From: Puffinus mauretanicus
Lineage: Eukaryota; Chordata; Aves; Procellariiformes; Procellariidae
Assembly: GCA_023333565.1 (NCBI GenBank)
Contig: JAJKFH010004158.1
Span: 1,984,001 to 2,048,000 of the forward strand
Reading direction: 5' to 3'
Length of the DNA: 64,000 nucleotides
The translations under genes and the position numbers were made by a program. The notes under the pieces were generated by a model. The model was not told the origin of the DNA and ran no database searches. It saw nothing but the letters and a program-made list of their open reading frames with translations. This document shows, piece by piece, positions 35,280 to 45,429 of this stretch; positions within the stretch are counted from its first letter, which is position 1, and every line of letters starts with the position of its first letter.

Positions 35280-37200
35280 GCAGCTGGGAGGGTGCCATCC
35301 AGCAGCACTGCCACCGTCACCCTGCTCACCTCCCCTCAGCGCCATACACTGCCTGCCCTTGAGAAAGCTTTGGGGGTGCGTGATACACCCCCCCAGTACA
35401 AAAAGTAGAAAGAGAAATTAGATCCCAGGTTGAATGTTTTCCATCATTGCTGTTATAGTCTTATTTATTAAAAAGAGTTTAAAAAAAATCTTGTCTGCCT
35501 TGAGATTTCACAAACAACAAATGCATTTGCAATGATACAATAAGAGAAACCCCCAAGTGCTTCCAGAGCCAGAGAGATTGATAGACTTTTCCATGGTCTG
35601 TGGGACCTTAGCCCTCATTAAGGCCAAACCAAATTACTTTACAAATAATTTAGCTACAACCCACAGCTTCTTGATTCTGAACTGATAGATTATGCAGCCA
35701 TTAATCAGCTCCAGGTCAGGCCTTTGCTTTTGACATTCAGAAAGTAAACTTACTCCATACTGGTCCTCTTATTGAGTTTCTCAGATACATTCATACTCAA
35801 AAAAAAAAAAATTCATTCCCTACTAAGCACTGATGATTCCTCATGTTTCCTGAAAGATTGAATGCACCTTTTAATAAATTTGTTTGTAATGCACCAATCT
35901 CATTTTGCCTACTCCCAAGGAAGCAGATTTCTATTTGATGGGCTAGAAGACACGAGAGATGATTTATCACTGTACATCTGGGTCTGTAGTTAGTTGCAGA
36001 GCCATAAATTTGGAAGACAGCACGGTAACTGATCTTCAGTTAATTTCCTGGAAAGTCTGAAAACTTTGTTCTGGGTGATCGCTGACAGAGATATAATAAC
36101 AACAAAATAACCCGAGACGGCCAAACCCAATTTAATAGTTTCCATAAAGATCATTTTTATCAGAGCTCTGTAGGACTTCATTCACTGATACAATACCACT
36201 CCCTCCATACAACTGTGATAGTGAAAATTCGCTTTTATACCCTGATCAGATTTTTTGGCTTGGACTCCTATACCTATGTTTAGCTCTCAGACGCATGTCT
36301 TTAATAAGAAGTACACTGAATTTCACCCAGTCAGGATGTTCAGCAAGGTTTAATTTTGACAGATGATCAAAGGCCATGGCCTTTTCACTCAGTGCCTGCT
36401 TCAGCTCCCAATGGATGGTGGGTATAGTCTTGAGATAAAGCTCTGACTTTCCATTACTGTCATAAAGAAAGCTGTAGAACCACCCTTTCTTCATTTGTCT
36501 TAATTATAAATACATCTTCTAGCTCATGGAAAAAAAGACAACTCCTTTTCATAAGTGATTAATGAACCTGCAGATTCTCCTGCAGATATAGTCAATAGCC
36601 TTCCAGGGGCCTTTCTGCCAAAAGTCCTGCTTCAAGAACTGCTTATTTACATGATATCTACATTAGCTGGCAATTAGGTACAGCTTTGGGTGTTTTGATC
36701 ACTCTCCCACCAAAATGACACCAAAACCTTGCATTAGCCTGCAGACCATCAGTTCTCAGGTTTGCAGCACTGGTCCATGAGGGCATGATTTCGAGGCAGC
36801 TGTTGAGAAAGCCTTTGTTGTAAATGCCCAAAATACAGGAGTATGATGGATCGGCTGGGGTCCATGTCCGTTGAACTGCTTCTCCCCCAGCCAGAAAAGG
36901 AAGAGGGCACACTAAAGGATCAAGTTTGCATGCAATTCCCTTCCAATTGAACACCGGTACAGGAAATAAGAATTAATTATAGCTTTCCTTATTATAGCCC
37001 AAAAAAGCTCTATTAACTGCCTACCTCTCTTTATTTAGCACTATTTTGCAAAAATACATTGAACTATCAGGTGAATCAAACCCCATATCCTGGCTTGACA
37101 CATTTGACTCCATTCTTCAAATAGGAAAATACACTCTACAAAAAGCACTCATTTGCAAACTTGGCTTAGGTTAGTGCATATAGTGAACTCAGCATATAGA
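35280..37200. other. Noncoding stretch; possibly decayed coding on the minus strand at 36.2-37.0 kb
   Basis: Mostly AT-rich and featureless. On the minus strand, three successive non-overlapping or slightly overlapping frames (about 36954-36658, 36670-36544 and 36494-36246) give translations richer in Trp, Lys, Asp and Ile than the background. They are in different frames, separated by stops. I recognise no family; see the finding. Confidence 0.4.
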
Positions 37201-37207
37201 AGTTTTT

Positions 37208-37239
37208 TTTTTTTTAAATATTATTTTATTTAAAAAAAA
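37208..37239. repeat. T/A-rich perfect inverted repeat
   Basis: TTTTTTTTAAATA (37208-37220), a 6-nt loop, then the exact complement TATTTAAAAAAAA (37227-37239). It is low-complexity, so it carries little weight, but could extrude as a cruciform. Confidence 0.85.
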
Positions 37240-37855
37240 TCCACAGTGCTGTCCTGCATACTTGTGCATGAGTTACAACAAACTAGGCAGCATGTGGCAG
37301 GGCATCCTTCACTGCTGAGCGGGTCAGTGAAGGTCTTTGGCTTCATTTGCTGCCCCTTGTATTTCCAAATTTTGTGATTTTTACCTGAAGTATCTGACAC
37401 AGATAAAGAAAGAGGTTTTAGGTATTTTCTAAAGGACCAACTTTCTGTAGGACATATGGAAAAATATTTTCTAGATCTTTCATTTAAGGGATTAAAGTGT
37501 TTTATATGAAAAACTCAAAAATAGTATTTCAATTTTTCATTTCTTAACAAACATTTCTTGTTCTGTTTGACTTCAAGAAGTCAAAATGCAAGTGAGACCT
37601 TTATATTAATCCCAGCTGTTTCCTCTTCCTGGGAAATTTTCATAATAACAAGTGAAGCATTATCATTTGGTTCTTGCCCTACCCCAATTAGTCTTTTCCT
37701 TATTAGATCCAGCTCTAGCCTCATGAGACCCTTATTGTCTTCCAAAAATATATCTCGCCTAACTCATTGTAGGGAAAACTTCAGGCTTTTAAAGCTAAAA
37801 ACAGAAGACAAAGAACAACAAAAACAGGAGTGAGAAGAAAAAAGTTTGCTATTCT

Positions 37856-37946
37856 GGTTTTTTTTGTTTGGGTTTTGTTTTTTTTTATTGGTGTTTGGTG
37901 TTTTTTTTTTGTTTGTTTGTTTGTTTTTTGTTTTGTTTTGTTTTTT
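37856..37946 (+). repeat. T/G-rich low-complexity tract
   Basis: About 91 bases of T-runs broken by G, including GTTT and GTTTT units, with a single A at 37887 and no C. Read on the minus strand it is an A/C-rich tail-like tract. Confidence 0.85.
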
Positions 37947-38128
37947 AAATTAAATCCTTGCCATTCCTGGGGAGAACCAGAGGCTGCAGTGCTATACTAG
38001 CATTTGCTTGTTTTATGTCTGGGAACTGGTGTACAGAGTTGACTACTTGCATTCAATCTTATATCACTTGAGTGCTCAGCAGCTCCAATAACTACAGCTC
38101 CAGCAGTCACTCAGCTGAGGAGCTCTGC

Positions 38129-38190
38129 AGCTGTGTGTGTATATTATACAGCTATCTATATATGTCTATCTATATGTGTCTGTATATATC
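38129..38190 (+). repeat. Degenerate TG/TA/TATC microsatellite
   Basis: A short TGTGTGTG block followed by interrupted TATA, TATC and TATG units. It has the appearance of an old, mutated microsatellite. Confidence 0.7.
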
Positions 38191-40806
38191 TCCAAGTCTG
38201 CACTACCTATGTGCAAGGCAGAAGTAGATTTTCAAGACCTTAGCAGGTGGTGTGAGGCACATGTTTCCAAAGGAGGTCCACTCCTGTTGGAGAAACTCCA
38301 TAAACAATAGATTTTCTTTTTTATCACTCAGCAACGCTTACTGGGACTTTTATGGCCAGACTGTCAAAGCTGTTCAGCACCCAAAACAGTCCATTTGCCT
38401 AGAAGCCCCGCCGCTAATTTTAGAGGCTAAATGAGAGCTGACCTCAATCATGCAAGTGAGCTTGTTGGAAAAGTCTGACCACAAAGCTTTCATCTAAACT
38501 GACTGCTCCTCAGGCAAGCAGTAAATATCTTCTGACACTGTCCTTCTACTTTTGTGCCCCAACATATGCAGTCTGCTTATTTATAGAATGTGTGAGCTTC
38601 ACACCCATCAGGCTAAATCCCTCAGGACAAAGTCTCACTTCGTTTTGCACAGTGCAGCCAACAGTTTCTCCCAGCCTCCGAGAGCAAAGGCTTGCTCTGC
38701 TCACCTGCCACACAGGAGAGGGCAACAGGACCCAGCTACACCCAAATTCAGGAGGTTTTCTGGGAACAATAACAACTAACAAGAATAAGAATAGGAAGGA
38801 AGGAGCTGATTAGCAGAGTTTGTGAGCTCCGGGCCCACCCCCCAGGAGGGGAGCAGAGGGAAGATTCCAACACGTTGGCAGCAGAAGCCATCCTTCAGCC
38901 ACATGCAAGGATTGTATAGTTTGGAAAGATGCATAACGCGTTCCTGCCTTGCTCGAGGGCCAGAAGATGCGCTGGGGTAACTGTGCCCCAGGACTGAACA
39001 ATGGAGCCTATGTCTAAAATACAAGATATTTAATGTTGGAAACAGAGCTCCTAAGTCCTACCCTTTTTCAGTCAAAAAGTTTTGCCAACACTCAGATAGT
39101 AAAAAAACCAAAAACCAATGAACAAAAAACCACCAACTCCACAAATCAATTTTGCCCAGCTTGGTTTAGTGGAACTAACAAATAAATCAGCAGAAACCTA
39201 AGTTAATGCTATTATATTTGGATATTAGTAGAACAAAATAATGTTTTTTCTTTTGGAGATACTTGCAATTTCTTTTTGTGTTCTATGTGCAATAACATAA
39301 ATTAGTATAGACAAGATCAACATGAAAATGCATCAGCCTCCATGTAAGGCTGGACACACTATTTTTTGCAGGTGCAAAAAATTGAGCTGAGGTGTTTAAC
39401 TACTGAGAACAGTAGCCATCATCATGTAAACCTGCCTCCTCCTCTTCTAAGGCCACAGTGTATTCTGGTGGGCACTGAGCTCTCAGGCAGTTGAATCATC
39501 ACATAAATAAGCCTTAATTGGCATTCCCAAATGCTTTGAAATCCTATTGCCTGCTCCGGCACTCCAAAAGGTATGCCTCTGGAGATAAAAGGGGAAAAAA
39601 AAAAAAAAAATCGAAGATCGTTTGCAATTAGATGCAACAAAACCATACCCAATTGGTATGTGTCGGGGTAAAAATAGCATCAGCTAAAATGGCAAATGCC
39701 TTTTGGTTTGTCAGGAATTGAATGTGTAGTACCAAGTGAGCAAGTATTACAGACTCTGATCAGCAAAGCAGACAATCATGTACCTTGTTATCTTGCTGCC
39801 TGCCCACGTGAGCAGCATCAAACAACTATTAGAAGACACCCTGCTCCCCCCCAAAGGGAACACCAGTGGCGAATATCTGAAAACCTCCTCGTTAACAAGC
39901 TAACCTTTGAGACGAGTGAGAAGACAAGGAAGCATTTACCAGCCACTGTATCAATAATTATGGAAAAGAAAATCGTAGCTCGTTGTCTATCCCAGTGTGG
40001 GGAGAAATAAATAATGCAGGCACGGTGCCTATGGCGAGCAGCCCTTCCATGGCATCTCCCAGCCATGGGCAACAGCTGCCAAAAAGGCAATTAGCCATGG
40101 AGCTGCTCCCCTGCGGCTGTTCAATCCAGGGGTGACATATATTTGGAAGTTACCCCAAAGCCCTTCTGCTGGTAATAGGAGGCTCTGTGGCACGCAACCT
40201 TCAGGGACCCCTAAACACCCTGGTAAAAAGTGCCCTGAAAGGCCACACACACGGGTGGGCAGTGGTATCATACTTCAGGGCTGAAGCACTCAAACACAAT
40301 GATTTTTGCTCCCTGGAGCTGTGAGGTTTCCCCGAGGCCCTTCGAACATGTAGGGATGGTGACTCCGTTTTAAGCAGAACATCTGATAGTAACTCGATTC
40401 CCTGGTCATGATATTTCTCCCTCCTGTGTCACCCAAGAGGCCTTAAATACCTAATCATGCTTCAGCGTACAGCCACCCAACTTGTTACCCAACCTGCTCC
40501 CGTTTCTAGCCTAACTCTGTTTTGTCTCCAGCCTCACTGCGAGGAAAGAGGAAGGGTACACCTGAGCCTGCACCAGGCTCCCTGGGGGTTGCTATCCCAC
40601 CCAGGCACAGCCTTTGCATCAAACTACCAGTTATCTTTTCAATTAATTGTAGGTATCATAGTGGTTGACAGGACAGCCTTACTACCAAGGGATAATTTAA
40701 TATGACTAAACCATAATCAAAGTGTTAATAGCCTCAGAATTTAATCTGTGCAGAAGTAGTAGGATTTATAAATGGGAAAGGACAACCAAGGCTAAGATGA
40801 ATAATG

Positions 40807-40856
40807 TTAGTTGTAATATTACAGCTAGTTGTAATAGTATAATTAGTTGTGATATC
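40807..40856 (+). repeat. Three spaced copies of TAGTTGTAAT
   Basis: Two exact copies of TAGTTGTAAT and a third with one change (TAGTTGTGAT), spaced 18-19 bases apart. It looks like a short, decaying tandem repeat of about 19 bp. Confidence 0.7.
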
Positions 40857-41309
40857 CAGAATTAAAAATTACACTGCTTTGAGTTCCAGGACGTGTGCCA
40901 AAAAGGAGCCGTTAGTCACAGAGATGAGGAACAGTTACACAGTTCATTATCTCATAAACTGCAAGGCCCTGAAACGAATCCTACATGTCACAGGAAAATT
41001 GAGACTCGGCATTTTACAGCAATACATCGCTTTTAATTTTAGCCCTTAAACCAGATCCTTTCTGATTATCAGTAAGCCATGCTTTCCCATTTCCACCCTG
41101 AACAGAGTTTGGAGATGGCTACCCTCAGAAGCCCTCCTGGCTGCTAACAACAACCCCCCGGCTGAGCTTCACTTTGCCTTCGGGCATGGTCCCAAGTTGT
41201 CCCTCCTGGCCAGGCTGTGGCAGAGCAAGCTCAGCCCCGGCACCCCAGCCTGCTCCCTTCCTCGCCACAGTCTTGGAAAAAAACCCAAAACACATAAAAA
41301 AACCCAACC

Positions 41310-41494
41310 TTTTTTTTTGTTTTTCTTGTTTTGGGGGGTTTGTTTTGTTTTGTTTTTTTGGGGGTTTGGTGTTTTTTTTGGGTTTTTTTTTTTTTTTTTT
41401 TTTTGTGTGTGGTGTGTTTTTTTTTGTGGAGGGGTTTGTTTGGTTTTTTGTTTGGGTTTTTTTTGTGTGTGTGGGGTTTTTTTGGGGTTTTTTT
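41310..41494 (+). repeat. 185-nt G/T-only tract with many G-runs
   Basis: From 41310 to 41494 the plus strand contains one C (41325) and one A (41430); everything else is G or T. G-runs of three to six occur at 41333-41338, 41360-41364, 41380-41382, 41431-41434, 41454-41456, 41473-41476 and 41484-41487. The left flank (41277-41309) is A/C-rich and partly complementary to the tract, so fold-back is possible. Open frames across it on both strands are artefacts of this composition. Confidence 0.92.
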
Positions 41495-42100
41495 CCCCCT
41501 TGCCCTGCGGGCAAGGATGCCAGGTGATGGTTTGGCTTGCCTCCATCAACAGGTGCTGCTTCCTTGCAGGGTTAGGCAGCCCCTGCTGCTCCCTGGCTCC
41601 ACATTCAGGGCCAAACAGTTTAATCTGGAAACACACTTCTAAGTGCAGAAGGCATAAATAAAACTAGTATTCAGTATCATAATGTGTAATCAAGAAGCTA
41701 TATAAAAGCAAAGAGTGATGTGACTGAGAATCACCTTATTTTTTTAAATTATGACGGCAGCCAGTTTTTACCATCTCATTATTACTCACTCACATGACAG
41801 AAGCAGAAGCAATTGCTTGAGCTGGTAGGCATTTTTTGAAAAATTACTTTGAATGACCTCTATATTAAAAAAAAGTATTTTAAAACCATTTCCTGCTTTT
41901 AGGCAGCAATAAAGAAAGTAAATGCTTTTTCAGGTTGTGCTTATTCTTCTCTCCTTCATTTCCTCCTACGTATTTTCTTTTCTTCCTTTTCTCTCAGTGC
42001 CAAAAAGAAAAAAGTGTGCTTGTAAAAGAGGAAAACTGGGAAAGAAAAGATTACTCTCTCTAGGGAAAACAGGCAGGAAGAAGAGAATAAAAGTAAAGTT

Positions 42101-42145
42101 GTGATTTCTTTTTTTTTTTTTTTTAAAAAAAAAAAGGGAAATCAC
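42101..42145. repeat. Hairpin: GTGATTTC plus T16 against A11 plus GGGAAATCAC
   Basis: GTGATTTC (42101-42108) is followed by T16 and then A11. GG and GAAATCAC (42138-42145) follow; GAAATCAC is the exact complement of the first arm. The stem is 8 specific bp plus about 11 A-T bp, with GG and surplus T unpaired. The specific outer arms make it more than a plain T/A junction. Confidence 0.85.
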
Positions 42146-42920
42146 CTGGGATTGAAATAACTGAAATTTTTGTTCTCTTCTCACACACAGACATCCACCC
42201 CACCCCCTTTTCTTCCTGGTCCTGGCTGACTTGCACCTTCTGACAGGCACGTAGGTGCCTGTTTTGCTGCTGAAGGCTGTTGCTCCACAGGATGGTCACC
42301 AGAAATTTTGGTCCCAGGAGATGTTTTGTGTAGGGATAAAATGAGCACCAAACTGGGGCTCCGCTGCCCCTTCCCCTTGCACCGCTTCCCTCACACACAC
42401 AATCATTTTGCTGCAGCAATGCTGCAGGCTTGCTAACGCTATATTCTCGGTGTTTTATATATTGAGGAAGACACTACTTAATACATCTGGGGAAGTACAT
42501 CCCCATATACGCACGGGAGCCCTGGCGCAGAGGCAATTAAACACTCCAGGCTGCACATGCTCACACAATTACCTTTTGTGACTGTCACTAAATAAATGCT
42601 GCACTGAGCCAATAAATCTTACAATGCCCTCATTTTTCTAGCAATGACGCCTCAGGCGAGGCCTGCGTGGCCCAGAAAGGAAAAAGGTTAACTTTTTCTG
42701 AAATTCCCTAGTCCTGCTTACCTGCTTGTTCTCCCTAAACATCTGCCAGCTTCAGACACCTGTTATAAATATCAGTTTATCTTGCAGTGGTTCCTGGAGT
42801 CTATCAGCAAACTGAGCAATTAGTATTGTCAGCGAATCACTCATTAACTGAACTATTCAGTTTCAGCTAACCTAAGACTAACCGTGTATTTAATTCCTAC
42901 CTAGCAAGATCAAATCAGTC

Positions 42921-42946
42921 AAAAAAAAAAAAAAAAAAAAAAAAAA
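42921..42946 (+). repeat. Poly-A run (26 A)
   Basis: The longest A homopolymer in the window. The upstream 100 bases do not resemble a SINE or LINE 3' end I know, and no target-site duplication is evident. Confidence 0.9.
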
Positions 42947-44248
42947 GACCATGGGTAAATATCAAAGATCAATAGGTAATAAATGAAAACCTTAATTAAA
43001 ATCTGAATGCTAACAAAAACCATGAAGTAAAGCAGAAGAGATTATTTCACATCAGGTCATTCTGATTATCATTGCACTTTCTCCCCAGTTCAACCCTGGC
43101 GCTACTTAAGTACATGGTCAAAGGGTTGGAGTACATTTTTGGAGTCATAAGAAAGCCTCTCTCCCTCCCCACCTGGCCGAGACCCCATGCAGGCAGTTCA
43201 ATGCCACTTCGAGGGTGAAGAGTGACCGCACAAAAGTGGTATTTTCCTGCATGTTTTCCCCCGTGAAATTGGAGCTGCAGCTACTGACCTTACTGGCAAG
43301 GAGGCAATTTTACTGCGGGTTGCTCTAGTTATCTGTGCAGAAGCATCACAGCTATTAAAGGGGGAGCAGGAGCTAGTTCCCTCTTGTGTGTCATCAGCAG
43401 AGGTAAATAACGCCTATGCATCTCTGCTGTGCAAACCAGAGAATAATTAGGGGGAAATGCTCAGGCCATTAAGTTGATGAGCTGATATCTGTTCCTACCC
43501 TCAGAGGTTCAGGCTCCATGCTGTACTCGATGCCTGCTATGGCTTTTAACACTGTTAAGCCAACAAGAACATGAGACAAAGAAAGCAAAAGCGCTATAGC
43601 TGATTTTAAACTATACTCAGGTACACCACTTTCAACAATATCAAGGCCAAACAGATACATCAAAAAGTTAATCTCTATTGCGGCCAAGAATGAAAAAGAG
43701 AAAAAAAATCAATAAATCAGTCTTATCAGATTGATACACCCAATCTTGATGTGATCCATTGGGCAGGTTTTGTTGGCAGGAAAGCTCATGGGCTCAGTCT
43801 GCAAGAGATCTGCAAACTCCACCAACTTCAGATCCTGCCAAGAAACCTGAAACAGCAAAACTATCTCCCAAGACACACCAGCCAGGCACTGCTGTCCTGC
43901 TCACAAGCACCAAGCTAACATACCTGCAACAAAGAGGAGACCTTGGTGGTGGGCATAGACAGGAAAAAGACAAACTTTAGAAAGCCCTGTTGACTTTCCT
44001 ACCCTCCTGCTCCTTTGCCCTGGGCCCTATTTATGCAATCATCTACCAGTCGCTTCCCTCTGGCCATTCCCCTCACTTGAGGGCTCCTTCCCTCACCTGA
44101 ATTTTCTTTTCTGCATTAGCTCCTTCCTACATTAGTCACCTGGAAAGTGCCTTGGCACGCTGCTGAGCCTCCACAGAGGAGAGGGCAACCCTCAGGGTCC
44201 TTACAGAGACTTCATTCCCTGCAGGTGCTGGGAGCTGCCGTTTCTTAC

Positions 44249-44286
<38 letters not shown>

Positions 44287-44303
44287 CTCTCTCTCTCTCT
44301 CTC
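44249..44303 (+). repeat. (CT)n(CTTT)n(CT)n polypyrimidine mirror repeat
   Basis: CT dinucleotides, then six or so CTTT units, then CT dinucleotides again, about 55 bp of pure pyrimidine with near mirror symmetry. Such tracts can form intramolecular triplexes (H-DNA). The block runs straight into AG at 44304-44305. Confidence 0.95.
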
Positions 44304-44305
44304 AG

Positions 44306-44356
44306 GGTTTTTCAGACTTCCTTACTGAAGCATACCAGGCTGTTTTGCTCACTGAG
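44306..44356 (+). other. Possible 51-bp exon behind the CT repeat
   Basis: The CT microsatellite ends in CAG, making an extreme polypyrimidine acceptor. The next 51 bp are open in frame 0 (GFSDFLTEAYQAVLLTE) and end ACTGAG before GTAACT, a fair donor. Length is 17 whole codons. Microsatellite-derived acceptors readily create new or cryptic exons, so this may be exonised or purely chance. Confidence 0.14.
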
Positions 44357-45174
44357 GTAACTCATGACACGGTTAACAAGCAGTGGGCTTCCCTGGTACT
44401 TCTATTATCTTGCTGGAGTTTCTTTACATTCAAATGCAGAGCTGTACCCTAACCACACATGTGCATTGATGGGACTGCGCACTACCTGCTGCTCTGTGCG
44501 CTTCCATCAGTGCAAATAAACATCAGCTTGGTTATAGCAACTGAGCTTTGTTGAAAAAAACAAGACAATTTACTGTAATAGCTTCTGTTTTAGAACAAAG
44601 CTTTAAGTCATCAGCTTATTTTTGGAAAAAATAAAAATAAGTGACCTACAAGCATTGTACAATGAGAGCTTTCACAATGCTGGAAGGATGAATTGGCTCC
44701 ACTTTTCCTACTTATGCCATTTTTCTCCCAGAGCCGGGGAGGATGCACAGGAGTCCCTCTGAGCACAGCCGATTGTGAGGCCAGAAGAGGATGGCATCCA
44801 GCCTCTGAACCTTCATCACCAACGACGACGGTGTATGAGCACAAGCGCTGTGGGGTGATTCAGACCCAGACTGTCAGACTGCAGGTTTGGCTCCAAGCAC
44901 CCACCTGTTTCTCAGTATCTCCGCTGCATTTACAATGGTAATTGTTAAAAAACTCTCTTTTAAACTGAGCTGTGGAAGACATGGGTGCTCCTGGAGGAAC
45001 TGTAGACTGCTGCATCCTCTAGATTGGAAAGCGGCATATAGATTACCTGATGTGCCATCTCTGTCCTAACCCATCCTTCGCTTTTGGGGCTAATGACGAG
45101 ACAAGCAATTTTTTTTCATGCATGTGCACGAGATATCCCAGCTCTTTGAGTATCCCCTGCTTTTTCCCCCCTAG

Positions 45175-45360
45175 ATCCTTGATCTGATGCTTCTCACTGC
45201 AGCCTGCAGCCAGACAGGAGCCAGCCCTATATCCAGGTCTCCTTTTTTTACACTGACTCCCATTGCACTGGGCTGGAAACTGCCAGCGAAGGGAAGGAAG
45301 GAGGGCAGAGGTATTAGCATCCTCTACACAGCTGTAGCACAGCCCAGCGCTCAGTTGCAG
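45175..45360 (+). other. Candidate internal exon, 186 bp, phase 0-0
   Basis: The acceptor context CCTGCTTTTTCCCCCCTAG is very strong, and TTGCAG followed by GTGAGG is a strong donor. The 186 bp are exactly 62 codons, open in frame 0 (starting ILDLMLLTAACSQTG), with an in-frame TAG immediately upstream as expected at a real acceptor. The translation is hydrophobic at first, then basic. An internal GCAGAG-GTATTA site could be an alternative donor. I recognise no family. Confidence 0.25.
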
Positions 45361-45429
45361 GTGAGGCCGAAGCCAAAAGACCTAATGAAGCAGAGAAGAA
45401 CAGCTACACTCCTGACATAAAAGGCACAG

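Larger units (their letters stand above)
37250..40800. other. Noncoding stretch with low-complexity tracts, no gene recognised
   Basis: Besides the listed T/G tract and TATCTA-like microsatellite, there are only short frames in both strands without recognisable content. An A-rich run occurs at about 39594-39610 and an A/C-rich tract at about 39101-39150. Confidence 0.55.
41500..44240. other. Noncoding stretch, no gene recognised
   Basis: Holds the T/A hairpin at 42101-42145 and the A26 run, both listed. From 42.42 to 43.47 kb there is no frame of 60 codons. A minus-strand donor-like site (CTTACCTGC on the plus strand, about 42719) has no convincing acceptor partner. Confidence 0.55.

Noticed and set aside
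41125..41661. Overlapping long frames of K/T/P-rich and F/G-rich protein on both strands
   Set aside because: They are produced by the G/T tract and are not genes.
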